From Alphaproteobacteria bacterium (GTDB taxonomy: Bacteria; Pseudomonadota; Alphaproteobacteria; Sphingomonadales; Sphingomonadaceae), in assembly GCA_030431875.1 (NCBI GenBank), contig JAUIIG010000033.1, positions 1-32,625 on the forward strand: a DNA stretch of 32,625 nucleotides, in the 5' to 3' direction. Shown here in pieces: positions 1 through 7,100 of this stretch. How positions within the stretch are numbered: position 1 is the first letter of the stretch; every line of letters starts with the position of its first letter. The position numbers and the translations under genes were made by a program. The notes beneath the pieces were generated by a model that was not told where the DNA came from, ran no database searches, and saw only the letters and a program-made list of their open reading frames with translations.

Positions 1-630
1 GCCGGTGGGCACCAGGCTGGCGGCATAGTTGCCGCCGCACTTGGCTTCGCCCGTGCCGCCCGGAGCCGCGCGGGTATATTCGCTGACCCAGACCGACACC
101 GCCGGAGCGCCCGACTTGAAGTAGTTGCCTGCCGGGCTGAGGATCACGAGGAACTTGTACTTGGTCGCCGGACGCACGCCGAGGAAGTGCTCGTTGGCGA
201 ACATGAAGGGGCGGATATAGAGCGAACCGCCCTCGACGGTGGGGAACCAGTCGGCATCCTCCAGCACCACCTGCTTGCAAGCGTCGATGAACACGTCTTC
301 GGGCAGTTCGGGCATGGCGAGGCGGCGGGCGCTGGCGTTGAAGCGCCTGGCGTTCGCGTCAGGCCGGAACAATGCCATCGAGCCGTCGGACAGGCGGTAG
401 GCCTTGAGCCCTTCGAAGATCTCCTGTGCATAGTGCAGCACGCTGGAGGCCGGGTGCAGCGGGATCGGAGCGCAGGGGCCGATGGTGGCCGAGTGCCAGC
501 CTTCTCCGGCGTCGTAATCAACCATGGCCATGTGATCGGTGAAGACCTTGCCGAAGCCGGGATCGGCGATCAGCGCGTCGCGGTCTGCAGCGGGGACGGG
601 GGCAGGGTGGGGCAAGTGTTCGAATTGCAT
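1..630 (-). CDS. ilvE: Branched-chain amino acid aminotransferase, partial (3' end outside window)
   Basis: This is a PLP fold-type IV aminotransferase that interconverts Leu, Ile or Val with their 2-oxo acids using glutamate/2-oxoglutarate in the cytoplasm. The window contains the first 210 codons, starting at the ATG 630-628 (protein begins MQFEHLPHP). Visible family motifs are ALHYAQEIFEGLKAY-like residues around 64-77 (here VLHYAQEIFEGLKAYR), the ADWFPTVEGGSLYIRPF segment near 125-142, and KCGGNYAASL, whose Lys197 aligns with the PLP-binding lysine of IlvE and BCAT. The long N-terminal part before the active site matches the type II (about 360-residue) BCAT group, so roughly 150 residues should lie outside the window. 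Nothing looks broken. Its 3' neighbour is not visible. It is divergent from the lipoprotein gene at 738. Confidence 0.93.
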   Translation of the reverse strand, partial: MQFEHLPHPAPVPAADRDALIADPGFGKVFTDHMAMVDYDAGEGWHSATIGPCAPIPLHPASSVLHYAQEIFEGLKAYRLSDGSMALFRPDANARRFNASARRLAMPELPEDVFIDACKQVVLEDADWFPTVEGGSLYIRPFMFANEHFLGVRPATKYKFLVILSPAGNYFKSGAPAVSVWVSEYTRAAPGGTGEAKCGGNYAASLVPTG

Positions 631-737
631 AGGTTGCGGCGATTAGTAGCGGGCGCGGGGCGAGGCAAGAGGATGTCGCGCTGGCGGGCCATATGGCTGG
701 CATGGTTCGCGCCATGCTGTCGGGCTATCCGTCCGGC

Positions 738-1457
738 ATGACCTCGATCGATACGAAGATGACATGCAGCCTTGCGCTGGCCCTGCTGCTGACCGGCTGC
801 GATTTCGCGGAGCCGGTGATGGCCGAGGTGCCGGCGGAAGAGCCGGTGGCCGCGGAAACGGTGGAGGCCCTGCCGGTGCCCGCACTGGTTGCGCCTGTTC
901 CCGCACCAACGTCTGCCGAGCTGCCGGACACCGAACTTACCTGCTCCTACCCGGTCGGCCGGGAAGACACGCTGGAGACGCTGCAGGCACGCTACGGGCA
1001 GGCGGTGGAAGTGGCCGAACTGGCCGGGCCGGAAGGCACGACGCTGCCCGGCGTCATCCTCTGGTCCTACGATCGCGAGCGGAAGATCGAGGTGGCATTC
1101 ACCAGCGACAGGCGCGACCGAGTGGACTTCGTACGCACCAATGCCCCGTCGCTCTGGTCCGTCCGCAACCTGCGTAACGGCGATTCGATCACGCGGGTGC
1201 AGGCCATCAACGGCGTACCATTCGAATTCTACGGCTTCGGCTGGGACGCAGGCGGCAACGTCAGCGATTTCCGCGGCGGCGAGTTCGAGCGGATCGGGCC
1301 GTGCCGGGTGATCATGGTGCTGGCCTATGACTACCCCGTCAGCCAGCCACCGCGCGAACTGGTGGGCGACACACCGCTGATGTCGGATCGCGACGATATC
1401 GACGAGCTGCTGGTATACGTGGACGAGATCGGACTGGCTTTCGATCCGGCTTACTGA
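738..1457 (+). CDS. Putative lipoprotein of unknown function
   Basis: The product is 239 residues with an N-terminal lipoprotein signal: a hydrophobic stretch followed by a lipobox LLTGC, with Cys21 as the expected lipidated residue. Start 738 is preferred because it gives a Lys before the hydrophobic core; 759 is an alternative in the same frame, and an upstream in-frame ATG at 693 would put the signal too far inside. A Pro/Ala/Glu-rich linker follows the lipobox, then a globular domain with two Cys residues (in TCSYP near 71 and GPCRV near 197) that could form a disulfide. I do not recognise the family. It is probably exported to the envelope. It is divergent from ilvE and followed by a long gene-free stretch. 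Confidence 0.75.
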   Translation: MTSIDTKMTCSLALALLLTGCDFAEPVMAEVPAEEPVAAETVEALPVPALVAPVPAPTSAELPDTELTCSYPVGREDTLETLQARYGQAVEVAELAGPEGTTLPGVILWSYDRERKIEVAFTSDRRDRVDFVRTNAPSLWSVRNLRNGDSITRVQAINGVPFEFYGFGWDAGGNVSDFRGGEFERIGPCRVIMVLAYDYPVSQPPRELVGDTPLMSDRDDIDELLVYVDEIGLAFDPAY

Positions 1458-1476
1458 GCGACAGAAACCATCGCCC

Positions 1477-1520
1477 AAAAATGAGAAGGCCAGTCCCACC
1501 CTTTCGTGGAACTGGCCTTC
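1477..1520 (-). terminator. Intrinsic terminator of the minus-strand small RNA
   Basis: A perfect 10-bp stem (1520-1511 with 1494-1485) has a further 4-bp inner stem. On the minus strand it is followed by TCA and then five T (1481-1477). On the plus strand there is no T run, so it serves the minus strand and not the lipoprotein gene ending at 1457. Confidence 0.65.
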
Positions 1521-1574
1521 GCATGGTCAGCGGTCGTTACACCGCCAACGAAGCCTTACTCGGCGATTTGAAGA

Positions 1575-1631
1575 CTACCGAATATGCTCCGCACGGGTCG
1601 TTTCCGACCTCCCTGCTGAACCATGAGACAT
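1575..1631 (-). CDS. Possible 18-residue small protein (mini-ORF)
   Basis: The ATG at 1631-1629 lies 7 nt after GGAGG within a 15-nt anti-16S match, the strongest ribosome-binding site in the window. The frame encodes 18 residues (begins MSHGSAGRSE) and ends at TAG 1577-1575. A second ATG 7 nt downstream opens a 22-residue frame in another phase (1624-1556). The coding stretch overlaps the first hairpin of the candidate RNA. Neither peptide is recognisable, and translation is an inference from the ribosome-binding site alone. Confidence 0.3.
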   Translation of the reverse strand: MSHGSAGRSETTRAEHIR

Positions 1632-1793
1632 CGGATCACCTCCTTTCGCGCTGTAAAGCCAGAATGCCGTTTCACCGGCGTCCAAGACCTGCATGTGTTG
1701 CCGGTCTTGATGCCTGTTGTGAATCGCCGAGTCCGCTAAAACAAGCCTTGATTATTTCTTTTTCACAGTCAGAATTGTGCGTCTGCGTTGGGA

Positions 1794-1816
1794 GGGAGCT
1801 ATGGGCTCCCTTTTTT
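1794..1816 (+). terminator. Intrinsic terminator, plus strand
   Basis: GGGAGC (1794-1799), loop TATGG, GCTCCC (1805-1810), then six T (1811-1816). There is no obvious short gene immediately upstream. It may stop read-through from the lipoprotein gene ending at 1457. A TTGATT-17-AGAATT pair at 1748-1776 could be a weak promoter just before it. The T run overlaps the left end of the repeat element. Confidence 0.55.
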
Positions 1817-2079
1817 GTTTTTCGAAGGCGCCTCCGCGCCTTCGTCCTCGGCGCTGATCCCTCCACTACGCTGCGCTCCGTTGCGGGGCACCTGCGGGTC
1901 GCGCCGTGCGCTCGGTCGTGCGCTTGTCGCGCACGAGTTCAGTGCTGGATGGCTATCTTGTGCGGGCCACGGTCACGACAGTGACCGCGAGGCCGACTGC
2001 CCGCCCGCAGCGGGCGCGTAGCGTAGCGAAGCGCGTCTAGCGAGGACGCTCGCACGGAGGTGCGAGCGAAAAACAAAAA
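1812..2079. repeat. Palindromic intergenic repeat element, copy 1
   Basis: The element is 268 bp with perfect 13-bp terminal inverted repeats: TTTTTGTTTTTCG at 1812-1824 and its complement at 2067-2079. Just inside each end is a 9-bp hairpin with a 4-nt loop: 1823-1831/1836-1844 with loop CTCC, and 2047-2055/2060-2068 with loop GGAG, the same loop read on the other strand. The inner part is very G+C-rich. It shares a block of 21/22 identical bases (1911-1932) and other blocks with the second copy at 25094-25393. No protein is encoded convincingly. It lies between convergent genes and resembles a MITE or a long REP-type element. Confidence 0.7.
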
Positions 2080-2081
2080 TC

Positions 2082-2606
2082 CTAACTCCTACAATCCTCC
2101 ACCACCCGGGTGATTTCCGGATAAGCGGGCACGTAGATCGGCTCTGTCCCGCCGACTTCCACAGCGAAGCGGCCCTTGGAAAAAGCGATGGCGTCCAGCA
2201 GCGGATCACGCGCGTCGACGTGCGCCAGCAGCAGCGGGGCGAAGCTGACGGCGGGTTCTGCCAGCAGCGCGCCAGTCTGGGTTTCGGTGCGAATGATCAT
2301 CGAGGTTTCGCCCTCGGGTTCACCCATGCGGCTGATGCTGATGCGGCTGGCGAGAATCTCGCAGGCGATGATCAGTTCGACGCCGTCTTCCTCGCCCGTG
2401 CCGAAGATCGCGGCGGTCTCGGTCGGTTCGGCGACGTAGCGCCAGTCACCTGGCGTCTGCTCCTCGTTCATCCAGCTGTGATCGTCCTGCGAGGCCTGCG
2501 GTGCCGGGGCGGCTGGTTCGGGTGCGGCAGGCGAGCAGGCGGCGGGCAGGGCCAGCAGGAGCGAGCCTGCAGCAGCGGCGATGGAGAAGGGACGGATCAA
2601 CTGCAT
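2082..2606 (-). CDS. Small exported protein, probable lipoprotein (paralogue of the upstream gene)
   Basis: The product is 174 residues with an N-terminal signal (hydrophobic 8-22) ending in LPAACS. The Cys suggests lipidation, although Pro at -3 makes the lipobox imperfect. An Ala/Pro linker follows, then a small domain ending in a Y-P-E-I-T-x-V-x-x-x-C pattern. Its C-terminal half aligns with the protein encoded immediately upstream (2597-3115): both share a G-x-W start, an acidic-hydrophobic strand with one Cys, and the C-terminal YP...Cys block, so they are tandem paralogues. Start ATG 2606 overlaps the upstream stop by 10 nt, implying translational coupling. Function unknown; the location is probably the envelope. 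Confidence 0.75.
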   Translation of the reverse strand: MQLIRPFSIAAAAGSLLLALPAACSPAAPEPAAPAPQASQDDHSWMNEEQTPGDWRYVAEPTETAAIFGTGEEDGVELIIACEILASRISISRMGEPEGETSMIIRTETQTGALLAEPAVSFAPLLLAHVDARDPLLDAIAFSKGRFAVEVGGTEPIYVPAYPEITRVVEDCRS

Positions 2607-3115
2607 GCGTAGAGGACCTGGCTGATGCCGGGATGGGTGGGATATTGCATGCGTTCTCCTGTCGGCGAGGTGAGCACCACGACTTCGCCCGCGTTGGACA
2701 TGGCGTGGAAGATGGCGAGGCTGCCTTCGATTTGCGCGGTGAGGCCGCCCGCGACGGGCGTCATGTCGATCCGCGCGGCTTCGCCACCGGCGTCGATGCG
2801 CCAGGCTTCGTCGCCGCTGGCCGCACGGCCCAGGCTAAGCGTGACCGCACCGGTCGCGCGGTCGCAATCGATACGCAGGGCCGGTTCCGTGCCCTCTTCG
2901 CCATAGGATGCAAAGCCGCCCTCGGCGCTCTGGTTGACCGTCCAGCTGCCGGGGACCAGCGCCGTGCCATCGGGCGCGGCGGTGGGGGTGGGGGCAGTGG
3001 TGAGCACCGGCGCGGGCGCGGCGACTTCTTCCGGAGTTTCGGCGTCTTCGCTGCTGCCGCAAGCGGCCAGCGCGGTGCTTGCAAGGGTGACCAACAGGAC
3101 ATGGCGGAAGTGCAT
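2597..3115 (-). CDS. Putative lipoprotein (first gene of a two-gene operon)
   Basis: The product is 172 residues. Start ATG 3115-3113 is chosen because it places a signal peptide (MHFRHVLLVTLASTALAAC) with a clean lipobox LAAC at the N-terminus; the frame stays open further upstream but that would bury the signal. A linker rich in Glu, Ala, Pro and Thr follows, then a compact domain with a central Cys and a C-terminal Cys two residues before the stop. The end, YPTHPGISQVLYAC, matches the end of the downstream gene product. It is divergent from tlyA with 52 bp between the starts. I do not recognise the family; exported envelope protein is an inference from the signal. Confidence 0.78.
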   Translation of the reverse strand: MHFRHVLLVTLASTALAACGSSEDAETPEEVAAPAPVLTTAPTPTAAPDGTALVPGSWTVNQSAEGGFASYGEEGTEPALRIDCDRATGAVTLSLGRAASGDEAWRIDAGGEAARIDMTPVAGGLTAQIEGSLAIFHAMSNAGEVVVLTSPTGERMQYPTHPGISQVLYACS

Positions 3116-3167
3116 CGGATTCGTTCCTTCTGGACGGATTGCCTTTGCCCATTCTATCGCCGTGCCG

Positions 3168-3932
3168 ATGAACGAGCGCAAGCCATCTCGCCGCCGGATC
3201 GACCAGTTGCTCGTGGAGCGCGGTGAAGCGGAAAGCCGCACCCGTGCGCAGGCGTTGGTGATGGCGGGACTGGTCTTTGCCGGGCCTCCCGGAAAGCTGG
3301 AACGGATTGGCAAGTCCGGCCAGCAAGTTCCTGAAGACTGGGCTGTAGAGGTTCGCGGGCGCGATCATCCGTGGGTGGGGCGCGGCGGGGTCAAGCTGGC
3401 CCATGCCATCGAGCACTTCGGGCTCGACCCGACCGGCGCCGTGGCCATGGATATCGGCAGTTCGACCGGTGGCTTTACCGAAGTGCTGCTGCACCACGGG
3501 GCAGAGCATGTCTTCGCTGTCGATGTCGGCACCAACCAGCTGGCGTGGAAGTTGCGGCAGGACCCGCGCATCACCGTGCTGGAACAGACCAACGCCCGCG
3601 CCCTGACGCCCGAAATCATCGACCGGCCATGCAACTGGGTGGTCTGCGACGCCAGCTTCATCGGGCTGGCCAAGGTGCTGGAAGTGCCCCTGGCGCTGGC
3701 CGCGCCGCAATGCCGGGTGGTGGCGCTGATCAAGCCGCAGTTCGAGGTCGCCAAGCACGAGGTCGGCAAGGGCGGCATCGTGCGCGAGCCCGAGCTGCGC
3801 CAGCGGGTTTGCGACGAGGTATGCGCGTGGCTGGAGCAGGGTGGCTGGACCATCGAGGGCCTGACCGAAAGCCCGATCACCGGCACCGAGGGTAATGTTG
3901 AATTCCTCGTCAACGCAACCCGCGGCGGCTGA
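3168..3932 (+). CDS. tlyA: TlyA family rRNA (cytidine-2'-O)-methyltransferase
   Basis: The product is 254 residues. TlyA proteins methylate cytidine 2'-OH groups in 16S and/or 23S rRNA using SAM; the family is also annotated as hemolysin A. An N-terminal S4 RNA-binding domain (about 8-65: RRRIDQLLVERGEAESRTRAQ) is followed by an FtsJ/RrmJ-like Rossmann fold. SAM motif I is DIGSSTGGF from residue 95, DASFIG lies near 163, and the catalytic-type KPQFE lies near 189. GNVEFL near the C-terminus is also family-typical. Start 3168 gives the canonical length and places the S4 domain at the N-terminus, although the frame is open upstream. The gene stands alone, divergent from the lipoprotein operon. 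Confidence 0.93.
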   Translation: MNERKPSRRRIDQLLVERGEAESRTRAQALVMAGLVFAGPPGKLERIGKSGQQVPEDWAVEVRGRDHPWVGRGGVKLAHAIEHFGLDPTGAVAMDIGSSTGGFTEVLLHHGAEHVFAVDVGTNQLAWKLRQDPRITVLEQTNARALTPEIIDRPCNWVVCDASFIGLAKVLEVPLALAAPQCRVVALIKPQFEVAKHEVGKGGIVREPELRQRVCDEVCAWLEQGGWTIEGLTESPITGTEGNVEFLVNATRGG

Positions 3933-4028
3933 AGCGCGGATGGCCGGACAAGGACTTTCTGGCGCTTGCCAGCAGCCTAGCCCCTCGTCAGATTGCGAAC
4001 CAAGCCGAATCACGGAGTTGCTTTCCCG

Positions 4029-4583
4029 ATGAACCGTCTCGCCAGTCCCGCGCAATTGCGCGCCAGCCTGATCCGCTGGGCACTGTTCCTTGTGCCGCTG
4101 GTCATGCTGCTGGGCTTCCTGTCCGGCCAGCTGAGCGGCAGCGGCGCGGGCAGTCCGTGGTTCCAGTCGCTGGAAAAGCCTGACCTGTTCCCGCCGCCCG
4201 CCACCTTCGGCATCGTCTGGACCGCGCTCTACTTCATGATGGGCCTGTCCTTCGCCATGATCTGCGCGGCATGGGGATCGCGCCTGCGCGGCTGGGCGAT
4301 CCTGTTCTTCATTGTCCAGCTGGTGCTCAACCTCGCCTGGTCGCCTGCTTTCTTCGCCATGCACGACATCATGCTGGCGCAGATCATCATCATCGCGCTG
4401 GACGTGGTCCTGCTGGTCACCGTGGTGCTGGCCTTCAAGGTGCGCAAATGGGCAGGCGTCCTGCTGCTGCCCTACCTCGCCTGGGTGTTGTTCGCGACGC
4501 TGCTCAACTACCAGTTCCTGCAAGCGAACCCCGATGCCAGCGAGATCGAGGAAAGCGGTGCGCAGCAACGCATAGAGTTGTGA
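4029..4583 (+). CDS. tspO: TspO/MBR family tryptophan-rich membrane protein
   Basis: The product is 184 residues with five hydrophobic helices. TspO proteins bind porphyrins and cholesterol-like ligands; in alphaproteobacteria they modulate tetrapyrrole-dependent gene expression. Visible signatures are W-F-x-S-L-x-K-P-x-x-x-P-P (44-57), a following helix beginning with FGIVWTALY, LNLAWSPAFF (100-109) and WVLFATLLNYQF near 150-161. The N-terminus has about 15 residues before helix 1. ATG 4029 has a GGAG 11 nt upstream. It sits between tlyA and ubiK with 96 and 59 bp gaps, in the same direction but not clearly one operon. The C-terminal tail is acidic and soluble. Confidence 0.9.
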   Translation: MNRLASPAQLRASLIRWALFLVPLVMLLGFLSGQLSGSGAGSPWFQSLEKPDLFPPPATFGIVWTALYFMMGLSFAMICAAWGSRLRGWAILFFIVQLVLNLAWSPAFFAMHDIMLAQIIIIALDVVLLVTVVLAFKVRKWAGVLLLPYLAWVLFATLLNYQFLQANPDASEIEESGAQQRIEL

Positions 4584-4642
4584 AGACGGCGCGGCGTCAA
4601 TTCCCCTTGAGAAACCGAGCGCGAGGCTCCAGATACTTACCC

Positions 4643-4888
4643 ATGCAAAGCGAAAACAAGATCATCTCCGACTTCGTCAAGGTCGCCAACTCGGCTGCGG
4701 GTACGCTCGCCGGCATGACGCGCGAGGCGCGTGATGGTGCGCGCGAACGCATGCGCGAAGCCCTTGGCGGGCTCGACTTTGTCAGCCGCGAGGAATTCGA
4801 CGCGGTGAAGGACATGGCGGCCAAGGCGCGTGAGAAGGTCGACGACCTCGAAGCGCGGATCGCCGCGCTCGAAGCCAAGCAGGGCTAA
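4643..4888 (+). CDS. ubiK: Ubiquinone biosynthesis accessory factor UbiK (BMFP family)
   Basis: The product is 81 residues. UbiK (YqiC) is a small membrane-fusogenic protein that assists the aerobic Ubi complex (with UbiJ in gamma- and beta-proteobacteria) in late ubiquinone synthesis. The sequence has the family layout: MQSENKIISDF, an amphipathic helix with Ala/Gly (residues 12-45), then VSREEFDAVKDMAAKAREKVDDLE and a C-terminal coiled coil (LEARIAALEAK) that drives trimerisation. Length matches the family. The start ATG 4643 gives exactly the known N-terminus. It converges with the minus-strand gene ending at 4910, only 21 bp away. Confidence 0.88.
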   Translation: MQSENKIISDFVKVANSAAGTLAGMTREARDGARERMREALGGLDFVSREEFDAVKDMAAKAREKVDDLEARIAALEAKQG

Positions 4889-4909
4889 ACTTCCGGCCAG
4901 GTCCGCCAG

Positions 4910-5317
4910 CTAGATCCGGTCGTCGAAGTACTCGCTGGCCAGTTCGTTGTTGGTGAGCCGCTGGCAGCGCGTCATCAGTGCCATCTGGTTTTCCTCGATC
5001 GCCCGGTCGCGGCGACCGCCCGGCGGCATTGCCAGCAACCCGTTCAGCGTCGACGTGATCTCTTCCAGCTTGTCTTCCTTGCGGTTGATGATCGCGCTCT
5101 GCCGTTCCGGATCGACGGCAGCAATTGACCGGTTCAGGTGTTCTGCCAGCGCATCCGAACGCACTGCATAGCGGCCATATTGCGAGCAGATTCCGGCCAT
5201 CGCCCACATTTCGGAGAGCAGTTCCACCTCGCGGTCTACCGGCGCGGCGTCCTGCGCCTGTGCACCCGATGTGGCGGCCAGTGCCAGTCCCGCTGCAAGT
5301 GCCCATCGCTTGTGCAT
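4910..5317 (-). CDS. Periplasmic protein of unknown function
   Basis: The product is 135 residues. ATG 5317-5315 is chosen because GGGGGAGAGG precedes it and a Sec signal follows directly (MHKRWALAAGLALAATSGAQAQ, cleavage expected after AQA). The mature part is helical and charged, with Cys near 56 and another near 122 (MTRCQRL) that may form a disulfide. I do not recognise the family; it resembles the many small secreted alpha-helical proteins of sphingomonads. It is divergent from recO with 76 bp between the starts. Confidence 0.7.
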   Translation of the reverse strand: MHKRWALAAGLALAATSGAQAQDAAPVDREVELLSEMWAMAGICSQYGRYAVRSDALAEHLNRSIAAVDPERQSAIINRKEDKLEEITSTLNGLLAMPPGGRRDRAIEENQMALMTRCQRLTNNELASEYFDDRI

Positions 5318-5393
5318 ATGCCTCTCCCCCGAATGTGGTCGCAGGCAAGATAACCCATTGCTTGCAAAGTCGCCAGCTTGCACAGCCGTGGTC

Positions 5394-5993
5394 ATGCAAG
5401 TCCGCGCCCCCGCCATCCTCGTTGCCGCCCGCCAGCATGGCGAGACGGCGGTCGTGGCACGCTTCCTGACCGAGGAATACGGACTGGTCGCGGGCTATGT
5501 CGCGGGCGGGCGCGGGCGGAACCTGCGACCGGTGATGATCCCCGGCAACGCGGTGGAGGTGCAGCTGTCGGCCAAGTCCGACAGCCAGCTGCCCTTCGCC
5601 AAGGTGGAACTCACCGAAAGCCGCGGGCCGTGGCTGGCCGAGCCGCTACCTGCCGCCGCCATCGGCTGGCTCACCGCACTCACCGCTGCCGCCTTGCCCG
5701 AACGCGAGCCCTATCCGCCGCTCTACGATGCGCTGGGCGCGGCGCTGTCTGCGATCTGCCATGCGCCATCCGCACGCGGCTGGGCCGGGGCGCTGGTCGG
5801 CTACGAGATTCTGCTGCTACGCGAACTGGGCTATGGCGGCGCGGACCAGCGGCCCGAAGGCGACATGGCGCAGGTGCTGGAGGCGATGGACGCCATCGGC
5901 CCCGCGCTGGACCACTACCTGCTTGCCGACCGCGCCGGAGGCGTTATGGCCGCGCGGCAACGCTTGCGCGAACTGCTTGGACGGATGACCTGA
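5394..5993 (+). CDS. recO: DNA repair protein RecO
   Basis: The product is 199 residues. RecO works with RecR to load RecA on SSB-coated DNA in the RecF pathway. The N-terminal OB-fold is recognisable ([38 protein letters not shown], residues 5-43), followed by the helical C-terminal domain with the [12 protein letters not shown] segment (about 142-153). It is shorter than E. coli RecO (242 residues), and I see no zinc-binding Cys cluster, so the C-terminal region is reduced; this seems a lineage trait, not a truncation, because the leuB start overlaps the recO stop. Start 5394 gives the usual N-terminus. The TGATG overlap couples it to leuB. Confidence 0.88.
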   Translation: MQVRAPAILVAARQHGETAVVARFLTEEYGLVAGYVAGGRGRNLRPVMIPGNAVEVQLSAKSDSQLPFAKVELTESRGPWLAEPLPAAAIGWLTALTAAALPEREPYPPLYDALGAALSAICHAPSARGWAGALVGYEILLLRELGYGGADQRPEGDMAQVLEAMDAIGPALDHYLLADRAGGVMAARQRLRELLGRMT

Positions 5994-7051
5994 TGAAAAT
6001 CGCACTCTTCCCCGGCGACGGGATCGGACCCGAAATCATGGGCGAGGCGCGCCGCGTGCTCGACGCTATCGACCTGCGCGGACTGGTGCTGTTCGAAGGC
6101 GATGTCGGCGGTGCGGCCTATCGCAGGTACGGCCACCCCTTGCCGCCCGAAACGCTGGACATGGCCAAGGCCGCCGATGCCGTGCTGTTCGGTGCCGTGG
6201 GCGATCCCGCCTGCGACAACCTCGAACGCCACTTGCGCCCGGAACAGGCCATCCTCGGCCTGCGCAGCCAGTTGGGCCTGTTCGCCAACCTGCGGCCCGC
6301 CACCATGTTCCCGGGTCTGGAGGACATGTCTGCCCTGCGTCCCGAAGTCGCCAGCCAGATCGACCTGCTGATCGTGCGTGAGCTCAACGGCGACGTATAC
6401 TTCGGCGAAAAGGCCATGCGCGTGCTCGATGACGGGCGGCGGCAGGGCTATGATTTCATGTCCTACGCCGAAGACGAAGTGCGCCGCATCGCCCATGTCG
6501 CCTTCCGCGCGGCGCAGGGCCGAAAGGGCAAGCTGTGCTCGGTCGACAAGGCCAATGTCCTCGAAACCAGCCAGCTGTGGCGCGACGTGGTGATCGAAAC
6601 GCACGCGGAATATCCCGATGTCGAGCTCAGCCACATGTATGTCGACAATGCTGCCATGCAGCTGGTGCGCAATCCCGGCCAGTTCGACGTGGTCGTTACC
6701 GGCAACCTGTTCGGCGACATCCTGTCGGACCAGGCCAGCATGTGTGTCGGCTCCATCGGCCTGCTCGCCAGCGCCGCGCTGGGCGAGCGGCAGACCGATT
6801 TCGGCACTTTCGGCATGTACGAACCGATCCACGGTTCCGCCCCCGACATCGCCGGGCAGGGCAAGGCGAATCCGATGGCCATGATCCTCTCGCTCGCCAT
6901 GCTGCTGCGCCACTCGCTGGGGCTGGAAGCCGAGGCCGCGCGGATCGAAGCCGCTGTCGGCAAGACGCTGGAAGACGGCGTTCTGGGCGCCGACTTGGGC
7001 GGTTCGGCAGGCACCAGCGAAGTGGGCGATGCAGTGCTGGCAAGGCTGTAA
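5993..7051 (+). CDS. leuB: 3-isopropylmalate dehydrogenase
   Basis: The product is 352 residues. LeuB oxidatively decarboxylates (2R,3S)-3-isopropylmalate to 2-oxoisocaproate with NAD+, the third step of leucine synthesis, in the cytoplasm. The sequence shows GDGIGPE (8-14), the RxxLxLxxNLRP region ([14 protein letters not shown], near 94-107), [10 protein letters not shown] near 130, [12 protein letters not shown] near 183, and the [10 protein letters not shown] metal/NAD motif (about 238-247) followed by [14 protein letters not shown]. Length is typical. ATG 5993 overlaps the recO stop in TGATG, so translation is probably coupled. recO-leuB is an unusual functional pairing. No leucine leader peptide or attenuator is visible. 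Confidence 0.95.
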   Translation: MKIALFPGDGIGPEIMGEARRVLDAIDLRGLVLFEGDVGGAAYRRYGHPLPPETLDMAKAADAVLFGAVGDPACDNLERHLRPEQAILGLRSQLGLFANLRPATMFPGLEDMSALRPEVASQIDLLIVRELNGDVYFGEKAMRVLDDGRRQGYDFMSYAEDEVRRIAHVAFRAAQGRKGKLCSVDKANVLETSQLWRDVVIETHAEYPDVELSHMYVDNAAMQLVRNPGQFDVVVTGNLFGDILSDQASMCVGSIGLLASAALGERQTDFGTFGMYEPIHGSAPDIAGQGKANPMAMILSLAMLLRHSLGLEAEAARIEAAVGKTLEDGVLGADLGGSAGTSEVGDAVLARL

Positions 7052-7100
7052 GTCTTGCGGCGGTAACCTTATGGTTAATATTTCGCCGTAACCCGCCTGC

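Larger units (their letters stand above)
1476..1647 (-). ncRNA. Candidate structured small RNA or mini-ORF transcript with perfect anti-SD complement
   Basis: Read on the minus strand, this stretch starts with a 15-nt sequence (1647-1633) exactly complementary to the 3' tail of 16S rRNA, i.e. an extreme Shine-Dalgarno. An ATG follows at 1631, at normal spacing. Three hairpins come next: GGTCG-GAAA-CGACC (1609-1596, GNRA loop), GCGGT/ACCGC (1545-1530), and a 10-bp stem 1520-1511/1494-1485 followed by five T, which is a good intrinsic terminator. Possible reading frames are 18 codons (1631-1575) or 22 codons (1624-1556). I see no convincing promoter. It could be a small RNA, a small-protein mRNA or both. 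I do not recognise it as a named family. Confidence 0.45.

Noticed and set aside
1633-1647. Fragment of a 16S rRNA gene, because the plus strand matches the 16S 3' end
   Set aside because: Only these 15 bases match and nothing upstream resembles 16S; the minus strand reads naturally as a Shine-Dalgarno before an ATG.
7070-7077. CtrA-like half site ATGGTTAA upstream of the GT2-GtrA gene
   Set aside because: Only one half site is present without correct spacing to a partner TTAA; an 8-bp match is expected by chance.
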